Below the pieces are notes generated by a model. The model was given only the letters and a program-made list of their open reading frames with translations. It had not been told where the DNA came from and ran no database searches. Positions 1 through 12,487 of a DNA stretch of 64,000 bases are shown piece after piece. Position 1 is the stretch's first letter; every line of letters starts with the position of its first letter. The position numbers were made by a program, and so were the translations under genes. This DNA is from Luscinia megarhynchos. Its lineage: Eukaryota > Chordata > Aves > Passeriformes > Turdidae. The stretch lies in assembly GCA_034336665.1 (NCBI GenBank), contig CM067592.1:32299942-32363941 (forward strand). Reading direction: 5' to 3'.

Positions 1-427
1 GAGGAAGAGGTATCCACACCCCCAGATTCTCCATCTTGGCCACGTGTCCCTTATCACAAACATTACCAGAAGTCTATTTATCTACGTTCTAACAACCTAA
101 TTTACACTTTACTAATTTTGGTGGCTTGTTTCCATTCCCTCTGTGTTGGTAATTTCCCTCAAGGGTTTGAATTCAGCGCCTGAGACACCTGGGTCTCATT
201 CAGGGGTCTTTGAGACCCTCGCCAGGGGGATTTTGAGACCCCCAGGGAGGCCAGAGGACTACTCTGGACTCCCACAGTTTTCTATGTATAATGAGATTGG
301 GTTTATGACTAGTGGATGGTTTCTTGAAAGATTTCTTTCTCTAACTTTTGAAAAATGATTTTGTATGTTAACACCGTATCCAGCTTTTAACATACTGCCA
401 TAAATAACCCTGGTGCTAGCCATTTAG

Positions 428-479
428 AAAAAAAAAAAGGGGGGAGGGGGTGTGGATGGCAGAGTGGTGGGGGAGTGGG
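428..479 (+). repeat. A-run and G-run cluster (low complexity)
   Basis: Eleven or more A residues are followed by G-runs of six and five bases, then by a further run of six G and a run of three within 30 bases. The strand is G-rich enough to form a G-quadruplex with one long loop. It is intronic and has no known role. Confidence 0.6.
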
Positions 480-3168
480 CAAACAATAATATCTGGATGC
501 CAGATGGCACCATCACAGTGATGGGACCAGTTCAGTGAACAAAGGGGAATTCCTAACATGCATTAGCAGGAGTGACAAAGCCCTCAGGGAATTGGACATG
601 AACAGAGAGACCAGTGTGGCAAAGGCACCCAATACATCTTTCTTACTTTTCAGTAGGTGTTTATGCTTCTAACGACACATAAGCTATTTTAGTTTGGTTT
701 TCCTTGTTGCACAATTTCCATCATGTTCTTTGTACCTGATTCACAGGTTAGTCAATAAGTTTAAAACTTCCTAATGCAGTTTTACTTTAAAAAGAAACCA
801 TGTTATGATGTTTGGATTGCCAAAAAAAGGATAGTGAGGACATATATAACTTTATTTGCTGGGCCATAGCTTGTCCTCTTTAGATTCATGTAGTGAAGAG
901 GAAGAAGGTGTAGGGAAACTTCGTTGTATTAAGATCTTATATATGTGGTTGGTCAAAGGGAAGGTCAGCGATGCAGCAGCCACATATTAGGAAATTATTT
1001 CTATCTACTCATTCAAAGACCCACTATGCACAGTCACAAATACTTAGGATTTATGTGTATTAACAATACAGGACAAACAATTACCTTTCCCTATGGAGAA
1101 AGGCAACAGTGAATGGAAAGCACCAACAGTATTGAATAAAGAGACAAATCTGAAGGAAAATCATAATCAAACAACTTAAAAGAAACTATGGAGGGACAGA
1201 ATGTAATCACTCTGATTGGACCTGTGCAGCTGCCTCCAGTGTTAATACTTTTACAGATGGAGCCTGACATTTTATTGATAAGTGGTAATGACCACTGTTC
1301 CACATCTCTGAACGACAACAGCAGCTATCTAATGCTCCGTGGGAGCATCCTGTGGTATTACCCACGCCTTAAAACCTGTGGAAAGGTGATATTTCCTGGA
1401 GGAAAAGGAAGGGTTTGCATCTCAGCTCAACACAAGGAGTCTGGAAGTCTGTGCTCAGTTCTGGATCTATCACGGAAAATTCCCAAGTCTTCAAACAAGC
1501 CCCTCAACATTTCATATCACCAGTAGTATCTGAGTTTATATGCCTTGATAGATGGTTGTCTCTGCTTTAGAACACTCAATCCCACTCGTGTGTGATTATT
1601 TCAAAACCTCAGACTTTATCTAAGCCATGGATTTAACAAGTGATGGTTCAAAACAAACAAATAAAGCAAGAAGGAAAAAAACCCAGCAAACAGAAAAACA
1701 TTAAGCAATAAAAATTAAGGTCAATATGTAATTATATAGCAGTGAAAAAAAATTAGCTATTTTCCTCCATAGCTCAAAGCACACCAGTATGTATAGACTT
1801 GATTTCCTTCATAACACATGTTGTAGGAACCCATGTCCTGGACAGAAGAGTTTTGAAAATCTCTGGAACACTTGGCAGAGCTCTCTGTGGGTCTCATCCT
1901 GAACCCGCTGTGACCTGCTGTGAAAAGTGTCCCACTGTTGAGCAGTGACATTGTCTTCTTATTTCTCTTCTGACTTCCCCAGTTACGTATATGTTGCTGT
2001 ATGGAGGGGAATCTACATCATTGTTTAGCTGAAGGAATGAATTATTGCATTTGTCTTGTTTATTGTTATTAGAGGGACAATTATTACAGTGGATTCAATT
2101 AAACAATATGGAATGACAACTGAAACACCTCAATAATTCCCCATTTTCTAAAATACTACTTCTCAGCATATCTCTTCCACTACTTTCATTTTCCAAGTAG
2201 CTCAGAGGTTAGTATATAGAAAAACCTAATGCTGAGCAGTGGGAGATGAGCTGTATGCAGGATAAATAACTTCAAATCTATGAACTGCCCCCTTTTTTAT
2301 TCATATACTTTTTTCTGGTTTGTGCTCACAATTTGGCAACATTTGTCATTAATGACAACTCAAATATATTTGAAAGTGTTTATAATTTTCTGGTGTTAGG
2401 ATAATGGAAAATTCAGAAACATTGTGGAAATCTGTGTTAGACATTCACATTACCTAAATTTTCTATTTTTAATGAGAATTGCTAAATGGAGATTTCTTTG
2501 CAGGATTATCTTGAATTTCTCCTCTTTTTTCTCCTTTTAACTCTTTTGATTCTGCTAATTTTTTCTTTATCGGCTAACAGTTATATTAGAATTAAATCAC
2601 ATTTGCAAAGTTAGCACTTAAAATGTAGAAATTTGGCCTAGATAGCTGAAAAAATACCATTTCCTGAAGTTGTTTTATTTTTTCCATTATGAGTTGCTGA
2701 TTCAGGTGAAATAATATAATATGTGGCGTTTATAGATCAAGCCTCATTTCAAAAAGGATCCAGTCTTCTTTAGTGATGTTCTTACTTTTTGTTTGTGTCC
2801 TCTTCCTTTTTTCCCATGTTTATGTGCATGATAAATATGTGCAATGTGTAAATATTCCAAGTATTTGAAGCATCTCTGTTCTTCTAAATGAATAATTTTA
2901 ATACCTTGCAGAATATCTTGGTTTGGAGTACAGGTCTTCAACAAAGCAAACTTATACAACAATTTAATGTTCAAAAATACAAGGAAAACAGCTTCTGATG
3001 AAGACCAGGACCTTTTTTTACGTAATCTGATTAGGGTTTCAACCTTCCAGTTTGCCAGGTTAAGAAGCTGTACATTTCAACTAGTCAAAATATCTAAGTC
3101 ACGGTGGCTGATGTGAACTGCTTAATCTCTGACAGGAGATTTTATGTATCAAAATAGAATTACAGCAA

Positions 3169-3212
3169 CTGCAGTCTTACAGTGGCCCACCTGCAGTCTT
3201 ACAGTGGCTAAA
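3169..3212 (+). repeat. Two-copy 22-bp tandem duplication
   Basis: The 18-mer CTGCAGTCTTACAGTGGC occurs at 3169-3186 and again at 3191-3208, giving a 22-bp period with divergence only in the last four bases of the unit. It is a small local duplication in intron sequence. Confidence 0.9.
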
Positions 3213-4635
3213 GAGTATAACCCTCTCAAAATGAAAGAGATCATCTTGGAAATGAGACTGATATTTTATGTTAAAATGTCTTAAGAGTAGGAAAATAGAA
3301 TCAGTTTGCATCATTGGTTTCCCAAAAGCTTTGCTCCTTAAAGAATTCTCACAGACTTTGTTAGTAGTATGATAAATATTTACAAATTTTACCATAATAT
3401 CTGCAATTAATTTATTTCCTTTCTGTTACTTATATACTTTTATACTTATATACTCTATATAGTGGTAGTAGCAGATATCAGGTTTAAAAGTGACAGATGT
3501 TATAAAGACCCACAAAAATTGGGTAAAGAGGTACACACTCCTTGTTCCAAAAGACTGTGATGTCCCAGTTAGGGATCCTGATATATATGTCCTGGGAAAA
3601 CACTAGCTTCCCTTTTAGATTTTGGAGTTTTTTAACCTCAGCATGGAGGGAGAATCTTTGTGTCAACTAGAGAAAGACAGTGGATGAAAGGGAGAGGAGT
3701 GTAAAAGTATTTTCAAAGATGCTGATCATATAAACTAAATTTTCCTTTTCTTCCTATCAAAACTTCATAGGTTTCCCAAGGTAAGAAATGAGTTTTCTAG
3801 AGCCCCAGACCATGGTAATAGCAGACAGGCGTATTGCCTTCAGCCCTGGGCAAAGCTGTGCAACTCTGGTGTGGCCTGCCAAAATAAAGACCAAAGGAAG
3901 AGGAGTAGTGTCAGCGACAGCCAGGTTTCCTTGAAAAATATACTCCAAAAGCTGAGCTTGCAGAAACAGACAGATTCCAAACACTTGCTGTAATGAGGAA
4001 ATGTTATCAACAGGGATTATTCCTGTGAGGTTCAGCAAGGATCAGTGCCTTATCCATTCTTTTGTTCTAGTCCTTGAAATACAGCTACACGCCTTGCCTT
4101 AAAGATAAAGCTATCGAAATTACCCTGCATTCATAACTTTAGTGCCCCACTGACAGCAGGTACCAAAGCATAGTATTGCAGGAGTGAGTGCCCCAAAAGA
4201 ATTGTTTCTGGATAGATTTAGGAGTCAGCTTAGTTCAACAACCAGGTCAGCAAAACAAGATGTGTTATATTATTGCAACAAAGTAAATGATGTGATATAG
4301 AGTTAAACCTGAATCTTAGACTTCAACTTTGTGTAAAAGGCTAGTCCAGCTTCAACTGTCGTTGAAAAACAGTGACAGCACAGAGAAACTGAGAAATTAC
4401 TCCACTGTTGAGGAAAATAATGAGAGATGAAATTCAGTCTGTTTTATTGTAATGACAGCTGCAAAGTGCTTTTAATAAAATATTCATGGACTTCCAGAAG
4501 GAAATATTTGGAGTGTGTAAGGGTTACAGTAAGATCAGTAAGACAAGTGCAACAGATAAACAAACCCACAATAGAAATTAAACACTGTTGGGTTTGGGGT
4601 TATTTTAGGGAGAGAAAGTTAAATGTCCTAGGAAA

Positions 4636-4697
4636 ATAATTGTAAAATTTATTTAAATAGTTTAAAATTTAATTCAAATTTTAAAATTTAAAAGAAA
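4636..4697. repeat. AT-rich low-complexity stretch
   Basis: About 60 bases made almost entirely of A and T, with repeated AAATTT and TTTAAA words that can fold back on each other. It lies about 500 bases upstream of the first exon and no function can be read from it. Confidence 0.7.
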
Positions 4698-5195
4698 AAC
4701 AAACAACAACAAAAAAGCTAAAGAAATTATGAATTCTCTTCACCTTTAAGACTCAAAAATAGTTGCTGTGACGCAAGAACGCTGATTGAAATTATTTTCC
4801 ATGTAGTCGTGCAATTATTTCATAACATCAGCCTGCTCAATACTTACTAGCAAAACAAAATTAACAACTAAGACAAAGATTATCTAGGTTGATACTTGCA
4901 AAAGGTAGCTGGTGGTATCATCACGTGCATTGGGCACTTTGGAAGATTGCTGGATGCCTAGCACCGAGATGTTTTAGGACCAAGGTGAGTGTTACAAGGA
5001 TTTCTCTTTCTTCTGGGTTATGAGGAGACCCCCCCACTGTCAATAGAACCTCCTATGTGTATTTTTAACTAAATGTATGGTGAGATGAAGTACTTCTTTT
5101 TTCATTAAATAAAATTTGGCCTGGGTAGGACTATCCTGCTTTTGCTTCCCTGGCAGTTTGTGGACATAACTTGCCTTGCTGTCTTCCTCTCACAG

Positions 5196-5497
5196 GTTTA
5201 TTCCCGAGGCGTGGTCCACCTGTAGTGTCACCTGTGGAGTGGGCAGCCAGATGCGGCTTGTGAAATGCCAGGTGCTCCTCTCTTTCTCTCAGTCTGTGGC
5301 TGATCTGCCCATTGATGAATGTGAAGGTCCCAAACCTGTGTCTCAGAGAGCCTGTTACAGTGGTCCCTGCAGTGGGGAGGCGACTGAGCACACCCCGGAG
5401 GAGACTCGGCTTTTGTATGGCAGCTTGCAGGAGTTTGATGAGCTCTATGACTGGGAATATGAAGGCTTTACAGAGTGCTCAGAGTCTTGCGGAGGAG
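5196..5497 (+). CDS. ADAMTSL1: ADAMTSL1 exon: TSR plus linker and start of next TSR
   Basis: The exon follows TTCCTCTCACAG and ends at GGAG|GTAGGT. It enters in phase 2 and leaves in phase 1, with 100 whole codons. It opens with a TSR: EAWSTCSVTCGVG carries a WxxC C-mannosylation motif and the CxxTCxxG O-fucosylation motif, and six cysteines end at GPCSGE. An acidic linker follows (EFDELYDWEYEG), then the first cysteines of the next TSR (CSESCGG), which continues across the intron. That second TSR has GFTEC where a Trp usually sits, so it lacks the WxxC motif but keeps the O-fucosylation motif. The block matches human ADAMTSL1 as I recall it. The AGG codon at 5194-5196 spans the acceptor, so the open frame before 5196 is intron. 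Confidence 0.92.
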
Positions 5498-7286
5498 GTA
5501 GGTGCAAAATTTTCTCTGCTGGATTTGCTTTCCTTCTTCAAGTGCATGCATGGCACTTAATACCTATAGACATGCTGCTTTGCTGTGGTTAGTTAGAATC
5601 ATGGAAACATTTGGAACATGGAAGGAAATAAAACTTTAAGATTGTTGAGTCCAAACATATTTGAAAAGGCATGGATAAGAAATGTAAAAAATCCATGTGC
5701 ACAACATATTTTAGCCCAGGTCTTCCAGTTCTGTGCTCAGTCACTAAGAGTGCTCAGTTTATGATGTATTTTTTTGTTTCCTGCATCAGCTGAATACCCA
5801 AAGGCAGTCACCCTAAAAAGCTAAATGTTAAAGGGGTCTGGTAATGCTAAGGCTAATAATCACGTATCATTTTTAGTTCTTATCTCTTGGTTTGCTCTGT
5901 AAAAACATGTAGAAGTAAATTGTCTTCCCATAGCAAATGAAGGCTCAGCCATTCCCTAACTCCTATCAATAAGGGACATCAGCTCCAATCCCAGTGCAAA
6001 AGGAAACTTATGGCAAAATGTCACTAATGATGCAGTTGTCTAAAACAAGCAGGCTTGGCAATTGTAGGTTCTCAAAGTTAATCAAGTTCTCATATTATAG
6101 ACCATTAACACACATTTCCGGTATCCTTTTCCCCCCATCATTTTATCTAATTTGTTCTGAGAAATTCATTCAGTCCAGTATTTTTTAAATCAAACCTATG
6201 TTTTTCCAGCTCTTGTCTTTTTACTTTACAAATTTCAGGCAATTTAAGAATGGATTAGTATAGAAAAATACAAAATATATACTATAGAACTGAAAACAAC
6301 TCAGCATTTTATGAGTTAATAATCTGTACGGATTCAGAGGTAATCAGTTATAGTCTTGAAAACCACAGTTTGTAGAAAATAATGCAAACTGTGCTTACTT
6401 TTGGCATGCTGATGGTAGTCAATGTTTAGAGCAGTTCACAGCTGTCAAATCATTGACACTTTTGTTTTATTTCCTACACGCACACAAAAAAATAGTGACA
6501 CTAGTGTGTGCTAAGTGGCGACAAACACTGATGTTGCAGAAGTGTGTGTCATGTGTTGAGGTTACTGGTGAGCAGTAACAGTTTATCACACTTTGACTAC
6601 CAAAACCTGAACAGTTCCTAGAAATATCCTCTTGAAGTAATTTCTTGGAATAGAGAGATTATGTTTGTATTTTTCGAATGTAATTTACAGAGACTGATTT
6701 TTAGGAGACATTTTTCTTTATAAATTTAATCTCCTTCAATTGTCAGCAAAAAACTTTAGTCAAGGTTTCTTTTTGTCTGACATCAACTCCAAATTTTTCA
6801 GATTAGCAGATGCTAAATCACGTATTTTTGTAGCCATAGGTGCAAGACTGGTCAAAGTTATTTCATTGGTTTTAGAGTCCTGGGAGAAGAAACTGGATAG
6901 ATGCTGAAGTAACCTTTCACCTCCCAGAAGCAGCAACCAGAAGGAATGAGTTAGTCATACAGTCTGCTGCTGGTGGCTTCATTTCCCAGAGCTGTCATCA
7001 AATATCATGTAACAATGATTCTATCCTAGTAGATATAAACACGGAAATTCTCATTTGATGGTGTTTGAAAGTGAGTTTAAACTGCCTATATTCACATCCC
7101 ACATTAAACATTTTTATACTGTGGTTTCCTATTGAGAACTGGTTTCTTTTTCTTCCAAGGAAAGCAATTTTATAGCAGGCAGCTTTTGTTCTAATAATAC
7201 TGTGCAGTAAATAATTTAATTGGAATTGAATTACTTGGCAAATGAACTTCCTGAAATTCATGTACCTATTTTAATTTTCTCTGTGG

Positions 7287-7311
7287 AACTTCTGATTTAT
7301 GATCAGAAGTT
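7287..7311. repeat. Perfect 10-bp inverted repeat, 5-base loop
   Basis: AACTTCTGAT (7287-7296) and its exact complement ATCAGAAGTT (7302-7311) flank TTATG. The stem is too short for a microRNA precursor and no role is known. Confidence 0.85.
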
Positions 7312-7500
7312 TTTATATTCTCTAAAATTTCAAAGACTCATTTTAATTTAAAGCTTATAACAATTTTTCACATTGACCTATCAAAAATAGAGGGATAGTT
7401 ATTACAACTATGCTGACACTCTAGTGTGAGATTCAGGAGGAAGATGAAGAAAGTGATTCTGATCACATTTTTACTGTTTTTACTGGTGGAGGAAGCCAGA

Positions 7501-7550
7501 TTTTTTTTGTTTGTTTGCTTTGTGGGGTTTTGTTTTTGTTTTTGTTTTTG
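7501..7550. repeat. T/G-rich simple repeat (TTTG / TTTTTG)
   Basis: The stretch has TTTG and TTTTTG units interrupted by a short GC-containing segment. It is intronic low-complexity DNA. Confidence 0.8.
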
Positions 7551-9737
7551 CTTCCTGGCGCAAGCTGTTAATACCAAAAACTTTCAATAAACATTCCAGC
7601 AACCATATTCAGACAGGAACCTTTTTCTTTGATATCTATGGTGTCAGGCAGATTACTGGTCCTACCAGGACCTTTCGAAGAAAAAAGGAATTTTAATAGA
7701 CAGAATGCATGTAGTATGGATAAGAATTTTTGGAATTGCAATCAGAGATTACTTTGCTGAGAGCAATAAGCATGAGGAATGAACTTACTGGGAGGTTAGG
7801 GCTGGTTGGATCCTGAAAATTGAAGAACAGTAGTATTAGAGCTTGGCTATATGAATTTGATAACATAAAATCATCAGAATAAAAAATGGAGAAAAGGTTG
7901 AATTCAAGACCTCATAGTCATCATTTTTCAGTATTCAACATTGAAACAGACAATGGCAAAGTGTTAAATTGATAATAATTGGTCAAGAGCTCATCAGTGA
8001 CACCCTGCAGAGAGGGGAACTGAAGCTGTGGAAATACACTCAGATTACAAAATTTTGTCTGAGAAGGACGTACAGAAGGTAAGTGAGCTGTATGCCTAGC
8101 AAACAGAAACATGTCAAACAGCATGTGGCAGGAATCAGTGGTTTCTTTCCACAGAGTTTGGAAAAATACTTTCATGGTTTCCATACCTCTGGATCAGCAG
8201 TCCTTATTTCCTGGCTTCATCAAGTCGGTCTTGATGTCTGGCCTGCACAGATGTTCCATGCAAAACAGAGACCAGTAATTTGAACACAGTGCCATTTTTC
8301 TCTACCTCATCAGGTAGAGAACTACCTCTGTTCTTCAGCCAGGAGCATTCCACTCTGGAGAATCCATGTGCCTGTATTTGCTGTACACAATATGATTACA
8401 TGCTCAACAGAAAAATGATTGAGCTAGAATAATAATGAACATGACAGAGAAGTGAACATCTTATTCATATATATAAGTTTTGTAAGTTTCTTCTCCTAGA
8501 TATAAATCACTACCATTTGTTCTATCTTTTCAATAGTCTACCGTTTCTACAATTTTTCTTAAGTCCTTTGAGAGATGACTTGAATAGCAAAATTTAATAT
8601 ATGGGGCCACCTTGTAAAGAAGGAAACCCCCAACAGCATTGGCTGACTACAGAGACTTTGTAATTTTGATGTTGGTGTCCATGTCCAAAACTGTCTAATT
8701 TCTTTCTTTGTTTTCAGTATTTGGGATACAGGAGACACACTGCGTAGTCTTTTGTTCATAGCTATGACCTTAGTAGGTTTACACACATAGCAGCCCAAAT
8801 AAAATGGTTAACAAGCCTCTTTTCTGGGGGTCTCAGCCTAAACTGAGATTAGGGTGAATGAATTTGTGAATAATATCAGGAATACAGGAACTATGATCAG
8901 CTAGCTATGTAGCACTTCAGTTTTCTTGAAGGATATAAAATCATTTTTTGACTAAATGACGTGTGCTCTGGCATTAGAAACACCAAAAGATATTGTTATC
9001 TCTGTGGCACTGGTCTTGGGGGTCTTTAAAGTCTTACACCACTTTGTTTTGGTTTGGGTTTTTTTACCTTCACATTAGTGTCTTTTAAAAATTATAAGAT
9101 GTTTTGGAAAAGGGTTGTTTTTGAAACTGTGATGTAATTGTTGGGAGTTCAGCTGATCTTTTCATTACTCAGGACGCAGGAATGAATGTAAGAAGCATAC
9201 TTTCATTTTATTTGAGTCACTGTGGATTAGATTCTCAGGAAGTTCAGGCCAATTGTTATCCTCAGATCCCTCTCAAACCCCTTTTATCCATAGGGAAATA
9301 GATCTTTTCTCATGCAGTCCTCTTCCCTGTGGCATGTAATTTTGCAATCTCTGATGTTCAGGCTTTCTCATCTTGTGATCCAAAAAGCCTATGATATCCC
9401 TCATCGTAGGAGAAGTAAGAGTAACTGGTATTACATAGACCACATAAGCATTTTGGATTTAAGAGGGAATTTCTGAGTTAAACCATAATAACCAAATCTT
9501 CCAGTTTCTCTCTGTCCCAACAGCTACTGCTCTTTCCCAGCTCTCAGATACACTCTGCAGGCTTGTGTCATTAGTTTATGTGCATGCCCATGGATGCAGA
9601 AGAGTGAACTGAAAACAGCTGAATTGTCTGGCCACGTTTTACTTTGCTTTTGCGTGTGTGGAAATCATTCTGTTGGTTAAAATATAGCGTATGAAAGCCT
9701 TGGCCATCTCCACACCTTAGCCTGTTTGGCCTGAAAA

Positions 9738-9761
9738 ATAAAGTGCATCATTGCACTTTAT
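9738..9761. repeat. Perfect 10-bp inverted repeat, 4-base loop
   Basis: ATAAAGTGCA (9738-9747) and TGCACTTTAT (9752-9761) flank TCAT, about 225 bases upstream of the next exon. If transcribed, the RNA could fold into a compact stem-loop. Flanking bases do not extend the stem. Confidence 0.85.
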
Positions 9762-9985
9762 ACAAAATGAAAAAATGAGAGCACTGGATGATTTTCTGTC
9801 CAGGGAGGTGAGCAGTGAATGAACCATGGAGTATTCACTGCAGCACTGAGGAGCCTTTCAGAGAGGCTGAAAGCAATGACCAGTCTACCCTGGGGCTGCA
9901 GCCCGAGGCTGGGTGTCACCACGTGCTGCAGCCCTGACCTGGGAGAGCTGGAGAGCTGCCTGTGACCATTATTTGTCGTGTGCAG

Positions 9986-10115
9986 GTGTCCAGGAGGCTG
10001 TGGTGACCTGTCTGAACAAACAAACCAGGGAGATTGCAGACGAAGCCCTCTGTGTTAGCAGCCGTCGTCCTCCACAGCTGCTGAAGGCTTGCAGCCTGGA
10101 CCCCTGCCCCCCAAG
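9986..10115 (+). CDS. ADAMTSL1: ADAMTSL1 exon: remainder of second TSR
   Basis: It enters in phase 1 (the split Gly codon G|GT) and leaves in phase 2 (split Arg codon AG|A), with donor GTAGGC. It encodes VQEAVVTCLNKQTREIADEA and then a segment ending in KACSLDPCPPR, supplying the last four of the six TSR cysteines after CSESC in the previous exon. The frame and boundaries agree with human ADAMTSL1 as remembered. The acceptor context (TTTGTCGTGTGCAG) has a weak pyrimidine tract. Short open frames on the opposite strand here are shadows. Confidence 0.92.
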
Positions 10116-12473
10116 GTAGGCATAATTTTAAGTAACCCCAAACTCTTTTGCCTTTCAGTCTGGAGCCACACCCTCCAGCCTTAGACTGCAGGGGCTTACA
10201 TCCTCTTCCTGCCACAGCCATATCAGCCAGGAAGTACAAAGCAGCAGTAAGACCAAACGGCAAACTTCAGACTGTTTGCCTCTGCCAAGTCCTTCCAGCA
10301 GACAGTTTATGGATTGACTTAACTTTACCCAGAGTTTTGTCATGTTTAAAGAGACTTCTCCAGCCTCCCCCCTCAGAAAAGGTTTTGCAGAACCTGCTTG
10401 TCCCTGGCCTCAGGCAGTTTCCACAAGTATGACCAGATGAAAGCAGATCTTTCTCTGCAGAGATTCACATCTGCACCCTCGACAACAGAAAATAGCTGTT
10501 ATGACATTCTTATGGTTTATTTAAATAGGGCCTGTCAAGTCTGTAAGATGTACTGTATACATATTGTCTTTTTTCCCAGCTCTACACAGGTGCATTTGCT
10601 CCATTGTGACACTGCAGCAGATTTAAAATACATTGATCTATAACTCTGGACTATTTAAAACTCTCTGTGCTGTCCAGGTGGTAGATATACCTTGGAGCAT
10701 TTATTGATGGTGTATGTATGGTTTATAAGACAACAGGCTACAGAGAAATGTGCTGTTATGAATAAAAGGATATTGGGATATATGGAGAAGGTTCACATTA
10801 CAAATCAAAGACGGCCAGAATGAAATTACAATAAGGACATAAATAACAGTTTGGTTGGTAATCAGGATTTTGAATTTGTGACAAGTAGAGACAAATAGAT
10901 TGAAATTTCTTTACCAAAGAATTACAAGTATTGCTTATGAGGATACTGCAACTCTAACTTTGTTAAATTGTCTTTATTACTGCAGATGAGACACAAATAT
11001 TACATAAATGTTTGAAAATTACTTTGTAGGTGGAACTCTTGTGGTAATTCATAGGTAGAAGCATCACTACTGATGTGAATGCATGGTAGAAGATTGATCA
11101 ACCACCAATTCTGACATGAAAAATAAGTACTCAGTAGTTAAGAAAAAACAAACACACTCATGTAGGCCAGTATTTATGTGACTTGTTACGAAAGTTATCT
11201 GAGTTATTGCATGAATACTCCTTTGATTAGTCTGTGTGATTATCCATAGTGCTGTGGTAGCCTTGATACCAGAGTGGAGCTAGTTTAAAGCAGCCACAGG
11301 TATGTGTTTTCCTCCATGAGTTACAAGAGGATCACCCTATAGGTGAGAATCAGCCTGTGAAGCACAAGTGAGAGGGGATTGATGCAGAGGGGGAAGACTA
11401 GGCAGCTTTAATCCACCCCTAGGGCTGCAACTGAGAAGAGGGGAAATGACTCTCTCCCCTGTATACACAACTTCTCTCCTGAAGCCCCCTCAGTCTGGAG
11501 GAAATTGCCTGTCTGCAGGCCCAGGATGAAGAGCAGCACATATTCTGCAAAACAGTTCCTCTGGCCAGAGCAGGTAGGCCTGCAGACTGCAGGCAGCGTG
11601 CTAATGGAAAGAGAGGCAACAAGGCAAGTTGATGTGTCTCCCAGGCAGGCTGTGATAGGATAATTACCTTATTTCCTTCAAGTTTCTGAAGTGCTACACC
11701 TACCAATGTCGCTGTGTGAAATACAAGAAGCAGGTAGTGTATAAAAACCTTTGCTTTTTTATTTACAGCCACTTTAATACTTTTTTTAAAATGAAAAATA
11801 AAGGATTGTTTATTTAAATTAGGATTTTCTCCTTATTTAAATCATAAGATACTTCAGAATTCTAATTCAGGAAATTTTAATCCAGGACTCTGCTGGAAAT
11901 TTAGGCTAAAATCATGTCCTTATGTATGCTGAGGAAGGCATTTCTACCCACTGACATGTCCAAAAATTATAATATTCTGTGGCTGTGAACTTTGATCCCT
12001 TCGACAGGAGTTTCCAAAATCTGTGAACCATTGATACTTCCCAGAGCTCTTGTTGATGACTTATAGAGAGAGCTGGCTGGTCTCATAGTGTTGGCTCTCC
12101 ACTCTGTTTTCCAGCTGCTTAAGTGCATTAACAGAAGCTAAAATAATAAAAACCACTTTCCTAAAATATTCTTGATATGTAAGTGACTGCTGGAGCATGC
12201 AGTTGTTGTGGGTAGAGGAGACATTCCATTGAAAAGGCAACTGAGATGGTGATGGATGTCTTGGTAGGCAAGGAAATACTGTCCACAGCATGAAGAAAAG
12301 GCTGAAAAGTCTTGCCCAAGAGAACAAAAATTCTCTGCTAATATATTTAGAGAAATTATTCCAGCAACATATCTTGAACCTAAACAGCCCAGCATGCTTT
12401 GAATTCAATGCTTATGTCTAAAATTTAATACAGTTAAAGATCTTAGCTTAGCTGTAGAGGGAGAACATTTAAA

Positions 12474-12487
12474 TGTTAGAACTTCCA
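12474..12487. repeat. Perfect 14-bp palindrome
   Basis: AACATTTAAATGTT reads the same on both strands. It is intronic, and a palindrome of this length in AT-rich DNA can be chance. Confidence 0.6.

Larger units (their letters stand above)
1..5195 (+). other. ADAMTSL1: Intronic sequence upstream of the first exon in the window
   Basis: This is the 3' part of an intron whose 5' end lies before the window. It contains an A-run followed by a G-run cluster (about 428-479), a 22-bp tandem duplication (3169-3212) and a very AT-rich stretch (about 4636-4697). Small open frames such as 1188-1526 resemble no family I know. The acceptor at 5194-5195 follows a good pyrimidine tract. No exon, RNA gene or clear transposon was found. 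Confidence 0.7.
5498..9985 (+). other. ADAMTSL1: Intron, 4.5 kb
   Basis: Bounded by GTAGGT and GTGTGCAG. It contains two short perfect inverted repeats (7287-7311 and 9738-9761) and a T/G-rich simple tract (about 7501-7550). No transposon, RNA gene or additional exon was recognised. The acceptor end is poor in pyrimidines. Confidence 0.75.

Noticed and set aside
1188..1526. 112-codon open frame on the plus strand
   Set aside because: It shows no TSR, Ig or other motif, no cysteine pattern and no clear splice or start context. Lengths like this arise by chance in 64 kb.
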